Below are positions 20,784-29,712 of a stretch of DNA of 64,000 nt, piece after piece. Made by a program: the position numbers and the translations under genes. The notes beneath the pieces are model-generated. The model worked only from the letters and a program-made list of their open reading frames with translations, had not been told where the DNA came from and searched no databases. This stretch comes from Microbispora sp. ZYX-F-249 (GTDB taxonomy: Bacteria > Actinomycetota > Actinomycetes > Streptosporangiales > Streptosporangiaceae), in contig NZ_JBDJAW010000003.1 of NCBI RefSeq assembly GCF_039649665.1, positions 62,001 to 126,000 on the forward strand, written 5' to 3'. Each line of letters begins with the position of its first letter. Within the stretch, counting starts at the first letter, position 1.

Positions 20784-21111
20784 GGGGCTTGCGGGGCAGG
20801 AACTGCTCGTGGTCGGGCGGGCAGCACGGAAGGCGGGGACCCGCTGGCCGCGGTCCCTTCCTCGTTCATACAGGGGTTGCCCTAATAGTCCACTCTTACC
20901 CCTGCCGAACGAAAGACCGCTCGCCGTGTTTGGGACGGTCTTCCCGGGAGATCGATCATTGCGTGCCGCGGGAGATCGTCCGGCGCGCACATCACCAGGT
21001 CAAAGGTACTTTGGTGAGGTTTGAACCGGTTTGATGGTGGTGAGAGCGTTCGAGAACTGGCATCGCAGTACGACAAGTTTGATTCGGTCGCGCGTCGTGG
21101 CGCTGAGTAAC

Positions 21112-21117
21112 TAGGGT
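21112..21117 (+). promoter_or_regulatory. -10 element for glgP
   Basis: TAGGGT ends 8 nt before the glgP GTG (21126), with no Shine-Dalgarno in between. This predicts a leaderless glgP mRNA. Confidence 0.5.
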
Positions 21118-21125
21118 CTGGCCCC

Positions 21126-23723
21126 GTGAGAGCTATCCGCAGGTTCACTGTCCGAACCGTTCTTCCCTCACAGCTCGCACCTCTGGGCGAGTTGGTCCAA
21201 AATCTTCGATGGTCGTGGCACCCCGAGACCATGGACCTGTTCGCCGAGGTCGATCCCGAGGTCTGGGAGCGTGTCGATCACGACCCCGTCGCGCTGCTCG
21301 GCGCGGTGGAGGCCGGCAGGCTGCGCGAGCTCGCCCAGGACCGGCGTTTCCTGCGCCGGCTGGCCGATGCCGCCGACGACCTGCGCGAGTACATGACCGC
21401 CCCCCGGTGGTACCAGTCGCTGGAGGGCGCGCCGAAGGCGATCGGCTACTTCTCCCCCGAGTACGGCATCTCCGCCGCCCTGCCGCAGTACTCCGGCGGC
21501 CTCGGCATCCTCGCCGGCGACCACCTCAAGGCCGCCAGCGACCTCGGTGTTCCCATCCTCGGCGTCGGCCTGCTCTACCGGCACGGCTACTTCACCCAGT
21601 CGCTGTCCGCCGAGGGCTGGCAGCTGGAGCACTACCCGTCCCTCGACCCGGGCGGCCTGCCGCTCACGCTGCTCAAGGAGCAGGACGGCACGCCGGCCCG
21701 CATCAAGATCGGCCTGCCGGAGGGGCGCGTCCTGCACGCCCAGATCTGGGTGGCCCAGGTCGGCCGGGTGCCGCTGCTCCTGCTCGACTCCGACGTCGCC
21801 GAGAACGACGCGGTCGCCAGGGACGTGACCGACCGTCTGTACGGCGGGGGCGGCGACCACCGGCTGATGCAGGAACTGCTGCTCGGCGTCGGCGGCGTCC
21901 GGGCCATCCGGGCCTACTGCCGGATCACCGGCCACCCGGAGCCCGAGGTGTTCCACACCAACGAGGGCCACGCGGGCTTCCTCGGCCTCGAGCGCATCCG
22001 CGAGCTCACCGAGGCCCGTCTGTCGTTCGAGGAGGCCCTGGAGGCCGTACGCGCCGGGACGGTGTTCACCACGCACACGCCGGTCCCCGCGGGCATCGAC
22101 CGGTTCCCCGCCGAGATGATCGCCCGGCAGTTCGGCGGCTCGAACGCCTGGCCGACGGTGTCGGTCGACCGCATCCTGGCGCTCGGCGCGGAGCCCGAGG
22201 GCCCCGACGCCGACCCGTCGGTGTTCAACATGGCGGTCATGGGCATGCGGCTGGCCCAGCGGGTCAACGGCGTGTCCGAGCTGCACGGCCAGGTCAGCCG
22301 GGAGATGTTCCAGGGCCTGTGGCCGGGCTTCGACGTGGACGAGGTGCCGATCGGCTCGATCACCAACGGCGTCCACGCCCCGACCTGGGTCGGCCGGGAG
22401 ATGATGGAGCTCGCCGGCAAGGAGCTGCCCTCGCTGATCGACAAGGCACAGGGCTGGGAGGGCGTGCACAAGCTCTCCGAGGCCGACATCTGGGGCATCC
22501 GGGGCACGCTGCGGGCCCGCCTGGTCGAGGAGGCGCGGCGGCGGCTGCGCAAGTCGTGGCGGCAGCGCGGCGCCAGCGAGGCCGAGCTCGGCTGGGTGGA
22601 CGAGGCGCTCGACCCGGACGTGCTGACGATCGGCTTCGCCCGGCGAGTGCCCTCCTACAAGCGGCTGACCCTCATGCTCAGCCAGCCCGACCGGCTCCGC
22701 AGGCTGCTGCTGGATCCGGACAAGCCGGTGCAGATCGTCATCGCCGGCAAGGCGCACCCGGCCGACGAGGGCGGCAAGAAGCTCATCCAGCAGATCGTCC
22801 GCTTCGCCGACTCCGAGGACGTGCGGCACCGCATCGTCTTCCTGCCCGACTACGACATGGCGCTCGGGCAGCTCATGGTGACGGGCGCCGACGTGTGGAT
22901 GAACAACCCGCTGCGCCCGCTGGAGGCGTGCGGCACGTCCGGCATGAAGGCGGCGCTCAACGGCGGGCTCAACCTGTCCATCCGCGACGGATGGTGGGAC
23001 GAGTGGTACGACGGCAACAACGGCTGGGCCATCCCCAGCGCCGACGGCGTGGACGACCCCGATCGCCGCGACGAGCTGGAGGCCACGGCGCTGTACGACC
23101 TCATCGAGCGTGAGGTCGCCGACCGCTTCTACGACCGGGCCGCCGACGGCCTGCCGCGGCGCTGGCTGGAGATGGTCAAGCACACGCTGAGCTCGCTCGG
23201 GCCGAAGGTGCTGGCCGGGCGCATGCTGCGCGACTACGTCACCGACCTGTACGCCCCGGCGGCGGCCTCCGCCCGCGCGCTCGCGGCCGACGGCTACGGC
23301 GACGCCCGGCTGTTCGCGGCCTGGAAGCTGCGTGTGGCCAAGGCCTGGCCGGGCGTACGGGTCGAGCACGTCGAGGCGACCGGCGTGGGGGACACCCCCG
23401 AGCTGGGGGCCCGGCTGGAGCTGAGGGCCACGATCGCCCTCGGCGAGCTGTCGCCCGAGGACGTGCAGGTCCAGGCCGCCTACGGACGGGTGGGCGCGCA
23501 CGACGAGCTGCTGTCACCCGGCTACGTCACGCTCAAGGCGGACTCGGCGGGCGACGACGGCCGGGCGCACTACACCGGCGTCGTGCCGCTGGACCGCACG
23601 GGAGCCTTCGGCTACAGCGTGCGCGTGGTCCCGTCCCACCCGCTGATGGCGTCGGTCGCCGAGCTCGGCCTCGTCGCCGTCCCGGAGGAGCCGGTCGGCA
23701 TGACCAACGGCACCCTGCGCTGA
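21126..23723 (+). CDS. glgP: Glycogen/alpha-glucan phosphorylase (DUF3417 type)
   Basis: An 865-residue GT35 phosphorylase of the short actinobacterial type that releases glucose 1-phosphate from alpha-glucan. The N-terminal DUF3417 segment ('LVQNLRWSWHPETMDLF') is followed by the catalytic core: 'YFSPEYGISAALPQYSGGLG', 'HTNEGHAGFLGLERI', 'THTPVPAGID' and the pyridoxal-phosphate lysine in 'ACGTSGMKAALNGGL'. A C-terminal region of about 150 residues may bind polymer. It is divergent from the glgE operon, so synthesis and breakdown share one control region. The start GTG 21126 is supported by the -10 at 21112-21117. Confidence 0.93.
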   Translation: MRAIRRFTVRTVLPSQLAPLGELVQNLRWSWHPETMDLFAEVDPEVWERVDHDPVALLGAVEAGRLRELAQDRRFLRRLADAADDLREYMTAPRWYQSLEGAPKAIGYFSPEYGISAALPQYSGGLGILAGDHLKAASDLGVPILGVGLLYRHGYFTQSLSAEGWQLEHYPSLDPGGLPLTLLKEQDGTPARIKIGLPEGRVLHAQIWVAQVGRVPLLLLDSDVAENDAVARDVTDRLYGGGGDHRLMQELLLGVGGVRAIRAYCRITGHPEPEVFHTNEGHAGFLGLERIRELTEARLSFEEALEAVRAGTVFTTHTPVPAGIDRFPAEMIARQFGGSNAWPTVSVDRILALGAEPEGPDADPSVFNMAVMGMRLAQRVNGVSELHGQVSREMFQGLWPGFDVDEVPIGSITNGVHAPTWVGREMMELAGKELPSLIDKAQGWEGVHKLSEADIWGIRGTLRARLVEEARRRLRKSWRQRGASEAELGWVDEALDPDVLTIGFARRVPSYKRLTLMLSQPDRLRRLLLDPDKPVQIVIAGKAHPADEGGKKLIQQIVRFADSEDVRHRIVFLPDYDMALGQLMVTGADVWMNNPLRPLEACGTSGMKAALNGGLNLSIRDGWWDEWYDGNNGWAIPSADGVDDPDRRDELEATALYDLIEREVADRFYDRAADGLPRRWLEMVKHTLSSLGPKVLAGRMLRDYVTDLYAPAAASARALAADGYGDARLFAAWKLRVAKAWPGVRVEHVEATGVGDTPELGARLELRATIALGELSPEDVQVQAAYGRVGAHDELLSPGYVTLKADSAGDDGRAHYTGVVPLDRTGAFGYSVRVVPSHPLMASVAELGLVAVPEEPVGMTNGTLR

Positions 23724-23731
23724 TCGGTCAC

Positions 23732-23767
23732 CCCCTCTCGCCTCGCTTCCGCCGCAGGTGAGAGGGG
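23732..23767 (+). terminator. Hairpin between glgP and the glycosyltransferase
   Basis: CCCCTCTCGCCT pairs with AGGTGAGAGGGG (12 bp including one G-U pair, 12-nt loop). It starts 9 bp after the glgP stop. Its 3' arm holds the GAGAGGGG that is the only purine-rich ribosome-site candidate for the next gene, so it may act as attenuator or translation shield as well as terminator. Confidence 0.5.
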
Positions 23768-23779
23768 TAGACCAGCACC

Positions 23780-24838
23780 ATGACACGGGCCCTGCGCGTC
23801 GCGATGGTCGCACCGCCGTGGTACGACGTCCCGCCCCGCACGTACGGCGGCATCGAGGCGGTGATCGCCGGCCTGGCCGGCGGCCTGCGGGCGCGCGGGC
23901 ACCGGGTCACCGTCGTCGGGGCCGGCCGCGGCGTGGACCTGCGGACCTACGAGGAGCCGCCCTCGGCGCGGATCGGCGAGCCGTACCCGGAGGTGGTGCA
24001 CGCGGCCCGGGCGGCCCGCCTCCTGCGGGGCCTGGTCGTGGACGTCGTGCACGACCACTCGCTGGCCGGGCCGCTCACCGCCGCCGGGCGGCTCGTGCCT
24101 ACGGTCGTCACCTGCCACAACGACGTGAGCGGGGAACTCGGCGACTACTACCGGGGCCTCGGCGCGGACGTGTCCCTGGTGGCCGTCTCCTCGGCGCAGC
24201 GGGCCCACGCGGCCGACCTGAACTGGGTGGGGCGGGTGCACAACGCGGTGGACGTCTCCGCGTGGCCGTTCCGCGAGCGCAAGGACGACTGGGTGCTGTG
24301 GCTGGGGCGGCTCAGCCCCGACAAGGGCGCGCACCTCGCGGTCGAGGCGGCGCGGGCGGCCGGGCGGCGCATCGTGCTGGTCGGCAGGCGGGCGGAGCGG
24401 GCCGAGCAGGCCTACTTCCGCGAGCGGGTGGAGCCGCTGCTCGGACCCGGCGTCGAATACCTGGGGGAGGCGGACGGCACGCTCAAGAGCGAGCTGTTCT
24501 CCCGGGCCCGGTGCCTGGTGTTCCCGCTGTCGTGGGACGAGCCGTTCGGCATGGTCATGATCGAGGCGATGGCCTGCGGCACGCCGGTGGTGGCGCTGCG
24601 GCGGGGCGCGGTGCCCGAGGTCGTGGCGGACGGGGTGACCGGCTACGTCCGCGACGCGCCCGCCGAGCTCCCGGCCGCGATCGAGGCGGTCTCCGCGCTG
24701 GACCCGCACGCCGTGCGGGCCCATGTGGTCCGGCACTTCGACGTGCCCGTCATGGTCGAGGGCTACGAGCGGGTCTACCGCGAGGTGACGGCCGCCGCGC
24801 CGGCCGGCCCCCGGCGGCCCCTCCCGCTCGGGCGCTGA
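23780..24838 (+). CDS. GT4-family glycosyltransferase
   Basis: A 352-residue retaining GT-B glycosyltransferase. The N-terminal lobe opens with 'VAMVAPPWYDVPPRTYGGIE', including the glycine loop typical of GT4. The nucleotide-sugar lobe has 'WLGRLSPDKGAHLAVEAAR' and the E-x7-E-like 'EPFGMVMIEAMACGTPVVA'. Donor and acceptor cannot be deduced. Position behind glgP suggests a carbohydrate role, and GlgA/GlgM-like ADP-glucose enzymes belong to the same superfamily, but the sequence is not specific enough to call it glgM. It is probably cytoplasmic, since there is no signal or membrane segment. Confidence 0.82.
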   Translation: MTRALRVAMVAPPWYDVPPRTYGGIEAVIAGLAGGLRARGHRVTVVGAGRGVDLRTYEEPPSARIGEPYPEVVHAARAARLLRGLVVDVVHDHSLAGPLTAAGRLVPTVVTCHNDVSGELGDYYRGLGADVSLVAVSSAQRAHAADLNWVGRVHNAVDVSAWPFRERKDDWVLWLGRLSPDKGAHLAVEAARAAGRRIVLVGRRAERAEQAYFRERVEPLLGPGVEYLGEADGTLKSELFSRARCLVFPLSWDEPFGMVMIEAMACGTPVVALRRGAVPEVVADGVTGYVRDAPAELPAAIEAVSALDPHAVRAHVVRHFDVPVMVEGYERVYREVTAAAPAGPRRPLPLGR

Positions 24839-24847
24839 TCACCCCTC

Positions 24848-24853
24848 TATGGT
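24848..24853 (+). promoter_or_regulatory. -10 element for leaderless enoyl-CoA hydratase
   Basis: TATGGT lies 7 nt before the ATG at 24861, with no Shine-Dalgarno. It identifies this ATG rather than the in-frame GTG at 24849, which would lie inside the -10 element. Confidence 0.5.
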
Positions 24854-24860
24854 GGGGGCC

Positions 24861-25634
24861 ATGGGTGAATTCGTCAGGGTGGAGATCTCCGGGCACATCG
24901 CCACGATCCGGCTCGACCGGCCGAAGATGAACGCGCTGAACCGGCAGGTCCAGGAGGAGATCGCGGAGGCCGCGCGGCTCGTGGACGCCGATCCGGAGAC
25001 GCACGCGGTCATCGTCTACGGCGGCGAGCGCGTCTTCGCGGCCGGAGCCGACATCAAGGAGATGGCGGTCATGTCCTACGCCGACATGGCCGTGCACTCG
25101 CGCACCTTGCAGGACTGCTTCACCGCCGTCGCGCGGATCGGCAAGCCGGTGATCGCGGCGATCACCGGGTACGCCCTGGGCGGCGGCTGCGAACTCGCGC
25201 TCTGCGCCGACTTCCGGGTGGCCGGGGAGAGCGCCAAGCTCGGCCAGCCGGAGATCACCCTCGGGATCATCCCCGGCGCGGGCGGCACGCAGCGCCTGCC
25301 CCGGCTCGTCGGGCCCGCCCGGGCCAAGGACCTGATCTTCACCGGGCGGCACGTGGACGCCGCCGAGGCCCTCGCCATCGGCCTGGTCGACCGCGTGGTG
25401 CCCGACGGCGAGGTCTACACGGCGGCGCTCGAACTCGCCGCGACGTTCGCCGAGGGGCCGGTCGCCGCGGTCCGGGCGGCCAAGCTCGCGATCGACCACG
25501 GCCTCGAGTCCGACCTCGACACCGGCCTGGAGATCGAGCGGCTCCAGTTCTCCGGCCTGTTCGCCACTCAGGACGCCCGGGAGGGCATGACGGCCTTCGC
25601 CGAGAAGCGCCGCCCCAAGTTCACCGGACAGTGA
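24861..25634 (+). CDS. Enoyl-CoA hydratase/isomerase
   Basis: A 257-residue crotonase-fold enzyme. The oxyanion-hole strands are 'VFAAGADIKEM' and 'ALGGGCELALCADFRVA'. Both catalytic glutamates of true hydratases appear, in 'GGGCELAL' and 'LGQPEITLGIIPGAGGTQRL'. It therefore probably hydrates trans-2-enoyl-CoA in fatty-acid oxidation. It has no neighbouring beta-oxidation gene, though etfBA about 22 kb away could serve the same pathway. The 3' end overlaps the convergent alpha/beta hydrolase gene by 14 bp. Confidence 0.9.
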   Translation: MGEFVRVEISGHIATIRLDRPKMNALNRQVQEEIAEAARLVDADPETHAVIVYGGERVFAAGADIKEMAVMSYADMAVHSRTLQDCFTAVARIGKPVIAAITGYALGGGCELALCADFRVAGESAKLGQPEITLGIIPGAGGTQRLPRLVGPARAKDLIFTGRHVDAAEALAIGLVDRVVPDGEVYTAALELAATFAEGPVAAVRAAKLAIDHGLESDLDTGLEIERLQFSGLFATQDAREGMTAFAEKRRPKFTGQ

Positions 25635-26505
25635 CATCGGCCGTGTGGGCGAGGACGGCGCCGGCCAGTTCCTCGTGCACCTCGGGCGGCAGGGTGTGGC
25701 CCATGCCATTGATCGTCATCAGCCGGGCGCCGGGGATCCGCTCGGCGATGAAGGTGCCGTGGCCCGGCTTGGCCGGCTCGTGCGTGCCCTCGACGACCAG
25801 GGTGGGCGCCGTGATCCGGTCCAGGACGCCCACCGGCTCGAAGTCCGGCTTGGCCGCCGCCGCCAGCCGGTGGTTGGCCGCCGCGTCGAGGTCCCGCGCC
25901 CGGTCGTAGAGGCGTTCGGCCAGCCTGCGCGAGGCGTCCTCGTCGAACGGCAGCCCGCCGCCGTGCAGCACGCGGTCCTCCGCGATCATGCGCTCGATCC
26001 GCTCGCGCCGGTCGCGCGGCGGCGGCGCGGCGATCAGCTCGCGGTAGAACGCGACGAACTCCGGCGTCGGCTCGGGCAGGCTGCCCTCGGGCTGCGGCTC
26101 GCCCATCAGCGCCCGCATGATCACCGCGCCCTCACCGCCGCCGAGCGGCGACGAGCCGATGACGGTGAGCGTCCGCACGCGCTCCGGCCGCTCCACCGCG
26201 ATCAGCTGCCCGAGCAGCCCGCCCGCCGAGTGGCAGACCAGATGCGCGCTGTCCAGCCCGTGCGCGTCCATCACCCGCAGCACGTCGTCCTTGATGTCGT
26301 CCCATGTGTACGGATCCCTCTCGAAGTCGATGACGTCGGACATCCCGGTGTCGCGGTGGTCGTAGCGGATCACGCGCCGGCCGCCGGCGGCGAGCCGGCC
26401 CACGAACTCGTCCGGCCACAGGATCCCCTGCGACATCGAACCCATCACCAGCACGATCGGCGCGTCGGCCGCGGCCCCGAACTCTTCACTCCAGATGTTT
26501 GGCAT
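25621..26505 (-). CDS. Alpha/beta-fold hydrolase
   Basis: A 294-residue hydrolase. The nucleophile elbow is 'HLVCHSAGGLLGQL' (Ser flanked as HSAGG). The oxyanion strand is 'IVLVMGSMSQGILWPDEF', the acid strand 'PTLVVEGTHEPAKPGHG', and the catalytic His lies in 'TINGMGHTLPPEVH'. 'VIRYDHRDTGMSD' is typical of the aclacinomycin methylesterase/RdmC-like subgroup, but the substrate is unknown. It stands between two unrelated genes; its 3' end overlaps the enoyl-CoA hydratase gene by 14 bp. Confidence 0.85.
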   Translation of the reverse strand: MPNIWSEEFGAAADAPIVLVMGSMSQGILWPDEFVGRLAAGGRRVIRYDHRDTGMSDVIDFERDPYTWDDIKDDVLRVMDAHGLDSAHLVCHSAGGLLGQLIAVERPERVRTLTVIGSSPLGGGEGAVIMRALMGEPQPEGSLPEPTPEFVAFYRELIAAPPPRDRRERIERMIAEDRVLHGGGLPFDEDASRRLAERLYDRARDLDAAANHRLAAAAKPDFEPVGVLDRITAPTLVVEGTHEPAKPGHGTFIAERIPGARLMTINGMGHTLPPEVHEELAGAVLAHTADVTVR

Positions 26506-26549
26506 GGGCTAAAGCATGCTGTGCGGGGCCGCCGGTGCCTTCCGTAGAA

Positions 26550-29228
26550 CTACTGGGCCTTCCGCAGAACCACCAGCCGCGCCAGCTCAGTACGTGAGGT
26601 GATGCCGAGCTTCGGATAGATCTTGTACAGGTGGTATTCGACCGTGCGCGGGCTGAGGAACAGCCGGGCGGCGATCTCCTTGCTGGTCGCGCCCTCCGCC
26701 ACCAGGGTGGCGATGCGCAGTTCCTGCGGGGTGAGCGCGTCCAGCGCCGTGCCCCGCACGTCCGGCGCCACCTCGGGAGCCGGCGGCGCGTCCTTCTCCT
26801 GCCGGAGGCTCTCGCCCGCCGCGCGCAGCTCGTCGTGGGCGCGCCGCGCCCACGGGGCGGCTCCCGCCCGCCGGAACGTCTCGTACGCCGCGCGCAGGTG
26901 CGCCCTGGCCTCTCCCGGCCGGTGCGTACGGCGCAGCCGCTCGCCCAGCAGCAGTCCCGTCCTGGCCGCCTCGAACGGGTTGGCGTGCAGCCGCGACGCC
27001 TCGCCGAGCGCGTCGACGGCCCGGTCGTCGGGCAGGACCAGCCCGCGGCACCGGGCCAGCAGCGCCCGGGACTCGGCCGTCCCCGCGTGGGCCGACCAGC
27101 GCTCGTACGCCTCCAGCGCCGCCCGGGCGGCGTCCGCGTCGCCCGCGCCGACGGCGGCCTCGATCCGGTCCGGCGTGCTCCGCCAGACCACGGTCGGATG
27201 ACCGGCGCCGGGGCCCGCGGCGGCGATCGCGGTGAACCGGTCGTGCGCGGCGGCGAACCGGCCCAGGCACAGGTCGAGCATGGCCAGGGCGTAGGCCGCG
27301 AGCCCGGCGCGCAGGCCCACCCGGTGCGGGACGGCGATGGCCAGCGCCTCCCCGGCGTACCGGGCGCAGGGCTTCTCCTCGCCGCGCAGGGCCGCCACGG
27401 CCGCGAGGTTGGCCAGGTGCGCGGCCACCGTGTTGACGTATCCGGCCTCGCGGGCCAGCTCCAGGCCCTCCTCCGAGACGGCGCGGCTGTCCGCCAGGCG
27501 CCCGGCCAGCCGGTCGGCGGTGGCGACGAACTCCAGCACCACGGGCAGCTGGCCCGTCATCCCGGAGACCCTGGCGACCCGACCGGCCCGCTCGGCCAGC
27601 TCGGCGGACAGGTCCACCTCGCCCAGATGGCTGGCCGCCGCCGACGCCCACAGGAACTCGGCCGCCTCGCGCAGCTCACCCGTACGGCCGAGCGCCCGCC
27701 TGAGCAGGTCGTGCCCGTCGCCGCCGGCGAGCGTCGCGCCGATGCCGGCGAGCACGTCGCGCAGGAACCCCTCGGGGAAGGCCGCCGCCCGCCGCCCGAT
27801 GTCGACGATCGCGGCCGTGTCGCCGGCGTACGACGCGGCCTCCGCGGCGTCGGCCAGCATGTCCAGGCTGTCGCCCGCCGACAGGATCCGCACGGCCTCG
27901 GCGGCGTCGCCGGAGTTCAGCTCGAACCGCCCCCGCAGCTGGGCGATCTCCATGGTCAGCGCGGCGTCCGTCCCGGCGAACTCACGGGCCTCGGCCAGCA
28001 GGGACTCCGCCTGGCCGGGACGCCCGCCGAGCCAGGCGGCCACGGCGGCGTCCTTGAGCCGCCCGGCGCGCACGAGCGGTTCGGGGGTGAGCTCGGCGGC
28101 TCTGGTCAGGGCGGTGGCGGCGGCGCCGTATCCGCCCCGGTCCCGGTCACGCTCCGCGGCGAGCGCGAGCGCGGCGGCGACCGGCTCGTCCTGACCGAGC
28201 GCGGCCCCGGCCAGGTGCCAGGCCCGCCGGTCCCCGCCGGACAGCTCGGCCAGCGCCGCGTGCGCCTCGCGGCGTCCGGCGGGGGACGCCGTCTCGTGCA
28301 CCGCCGACCGGATCAGCGGGTGGCGGAACCGCACGTGCGTCCCGGACACGGCGACGAGCCCGGCGGACTCGAGCTCGGGCAGCGCGGCCTCGCCCGCGCC
28401 CAGCCGGGCGGCGGCCCGCAGCACCAGGTCGACGTCGCTCTCGACCGCCGCGAGCAGGGCGGTCAGCCGTGCCCCCGCCGACAGTGCGGCCACCCGGTCG
28501 CCGAAGAGCTGGGCGCCGCCGGGCAGGGGATCGGGCAGCGGCTCCCGGCCCGCCCGCTGGGCGGGGGTGAGCAGCCGGGCGGTCTCGCGCAGCGCCAGCG
28601 GGTTGCCCCCGGTCAGCGCCACGAGGTCGCGCCGGACCTGCGCCGCGAGGGTGAAACCGGCGTCGAGCAGTTCGGCGGCGGCGGGTCCGGCCAGCCCGGC
28701 GATCTCCAGCGAGGGCAGGCCCTTCACCGGCATGTCGCCGCGTACGGCCAGGGGCATCGCGATCGGCTCGGTGCCGAGCCGCCTGGCGGCGAACAGCAGG
28801 GCGTCGGCCGACGGCCGGTCCAGCCACTGGAAGTCGTCGACGACGCAGATCAGCCCGTCCGGTGCGGCGGCCTCGGCCAGCAGCGACAGCACCCCGGCCG
28901 CGAGCAGGAACCGATCGCCGGAACCGGCCGGGGCCAGCCCGAGCGCGCCGCGCACGGCCTCGGCCTGTGGTTCGGGCAGCGCGTCGAGCAGCCCGGTCAC
29001 CGGCAGCAGCAACTGGTGCAGGGCGGCGAACGCCAGATCGGCCTCCGCCTCCACTCCCGTGGTCCGCAGCACGCGCATGGGGCCGCCCCTGGAGGCCGCC
29101 TGGTCGAGCAGCGCCGTCTTGCCGGCGCCCGCCTCGCCGCGCAGCACCAGCGCGCCTCCGGAGCCCTTCCGCGCCCGATCGATCAGGTCGTCGATCGCGG
29201 CCGTTTCCACCGATCTGCCGTACAGCAC
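26550..29228 (-). CDS. Large ATP-binding LuxR-family regulator (LAL type)
   Basis: An 892-residue regulator. It begins with 'YGRSVETAAIDDLI', has a Walker A at about 31-38 (GEAGAGKT), a Walker B-like 'LICVVDDFQWLD', a long helical TPR-like middle, and a C-terminal LuxR helix-turn-helix ('LTPQELRIATLVAEGATS', 'RLFLSPRTVEYHLYKIYPKL'). LAL proteins use ATP and a ligand to switch on target genes, often in antibiotic or sugar metabolism. The start GTG 29228 is favoured by TACAGT (complement of 29237-29242) 8 nt upstream; the open frame extends further but would overlap the divergent gene. It is divergent from the QueC-like cluster (110 bp) and is its nearest candidate regulator. Confidence 0.88.
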   Translation of the reverse strand: MLYGRSVETAAIDDLIDRARKGSGGALVLRGEAGAGKTALLDQAASRGGPMRVLRTTGVEAEADLAFAALHQLLLPVTGLLDALPEPQAEAVRGALGLAPAGSGDRFLLAAGVLSLLAEAAAPDGLICVVDDFQWLDRPSADALLFAARRLGTEPIAMPLAVRGDMPVKGLPSLEIAGLAGPAAAELLDAGFTLAAQVRRDLVALTGGNPLALRETARLLTPAQRAGREPLPDPLPGGAQLFGDRVAALSAGARLTALLAAVESDVDLVLRAAARLGAGEAALPELESAGLVAVSGTHVRFRHPLIRSAVHETASPAGRREAHAALAELSGGDRRAWHLAGAALGQDEPVAAALALAAERDRDRGGYGAAATALTRAAELTPEPLVRAGRLKDAAVAAWLGGRPGQAESLLAEAREFAGTDAALTMEIAQLRGRFELNSGDAAEAVRILSAGDSLDMLADAAEAASYAGDTAAIVDIGRRAAAFPEGFLRDVLAGIGATLAGGDGHDLLRRALGRTGELREAAEFLWASAAASHLGEVDLSAELAERAGRVARVSGMTGQLPVVLEFVATADRLAGRLADSRAVSEEGLELAREAGYVNTVAAHLANLAAVAALRGEEKPCARYAGEALAIAVPHRVGLRAGLAAYALAMLDLCLGRFAAAHDRFTAIAAAGPGAGHPTVVWRSTPDRIEAAVGAGDADAARAALEAYERWSAHAGTAESRALLARCRGLVLPDDRAVDALGEASRLHANPFEAARTGLLLGERLRRTHRPGEARAHLRAAYETFRRAGAAPWARRAHDELRAAGESLRQEKDAPPAPEVAPDVRGTALDALTPQELRIATLVAEGATSKEIAARLFLSPRTVEYHLYKIYPKLGITSRTELARLVVLRKAQ

Positions 29229-29236
29229 AACCGCAG

Positions 29237-29329
29237 ACTGTATTGCGCGGCGGAGGACGGCCGATTCCCAGCCACCTCTGAGCAACTCTGCACGGGGTAT
29301 CCAGAAACGATCCAAAATGCCGCTATCGT
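29237..29329. promoter_or_regulatory. Divergent leaderless promoters, LAL regulator / QueC-like cluster
   Basis: On the minus strand TACAGT (complement of 29237-29242) is 8 nt from the GTG at 29228. On the plus strand TATCGT (29324-29329) is 8 nt from the ATG at 29338. Neither gene has a Shine-Dalgarno. The -10 elements are about 80 bp apart, close enough for one regulator to affect both. Confidence 0.5.
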
Positions 29330-29337
29330 GGCGGCCC

Positions 29338-29706
29338 ATGATGCGGTTGCGAGTGCTGGGCCTGTCGCGGCTGCGGCGGGCGCTGCTGTCCCGGCTCGAC
29401 TCCCGGTACGTCTCCAAGCCCGACCACCGGCAGGACCTCAAGGACGCCCTGTGGGAGGTCCAGATGCTCCGCCGGGAGGTCGTGGCGCTGCGCGACGAGG
29501 TCGACCGGCTGCGGCGGGCCGCCGTGACGCCCGCGAAGCCGGCCGCGGCGCCCAAGGCGGCCGCCGACCCGAAGGCCGCCGAGGCGCACCGGCTGGCCAC
29601 CGAGACCGCCGAGGCGGTGGACACGCTGCTGCAGAACGAGATGCGCATCTGGCAGGCGATCGACGACCTGTCGGCGCGGGTGGGCGCTCCCGGACGGGCG
29701 GGGTAG
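29338..29706 (+). CDS. Small coiled-coil protein, unknown function
   Basis: I do not recognise a family. The 122-residue protein starts with a basic, Leu/Arg-rich segment ('LRVLGLSRLRRALLSRLDS'). A predicted coiled coil follows with heptad-like spacing in 'WEVQMLRREVVALRDEVDRL' (about 40-60), then an Ala/Pro/Lys spacer and a second acidic helix. It has no signal peptide or membrane segment. The ATG at 29338 is chosen because TATCGT lies 8 nt upstream; an ATG at 29341 follows immediately. It is 6 bp upstream of the QueC-like gene, so it is almost certainly co-transcribed and may be a partner or substrate of that enzyme. Confidence 0.65.
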   Translation: MMRLRVLGLSRLRRALLSRLDSRYVSKPDHRQDLKDALWEVQMLRREVVALRDEVDRLRRAAVTPAKPAAAPKAAADPKAAEAHRLATETAEAVDTLLQNEMRIWQAIDDLSARVGAPGRAG

Positions 29707-29712
29707 CCGGTC

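Larger units (their letters stand above)
20745..21125. other. 381-bp divergent control region between glgE and glgP
   Basis: No gene is supported. The region is clearly more AT-rich than its surroundings between about 20880 and 21110. It carries the glgE leader hairpin, a 7-bp direct repeat GGTTTGA at 21018-21024 and 21028-21034, and the glgP -10 element (21112-21117). Regulators of both glucan synthesis and breakdown could bind here, but none is identified. Confidence 0.55.

Noticed and set aside
18696-20990. Longer glgE reading from 20990
   Set aside because: The extra 82 residues have no similarity to GlgE and lie in the AT-richer divergent control region; ATG 20744 starts the conserved protein.
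21168-23501. 777-codon open frame antisense to glgP
   Set aside because: Shadow of glgP with no family resemblance and biased composition.
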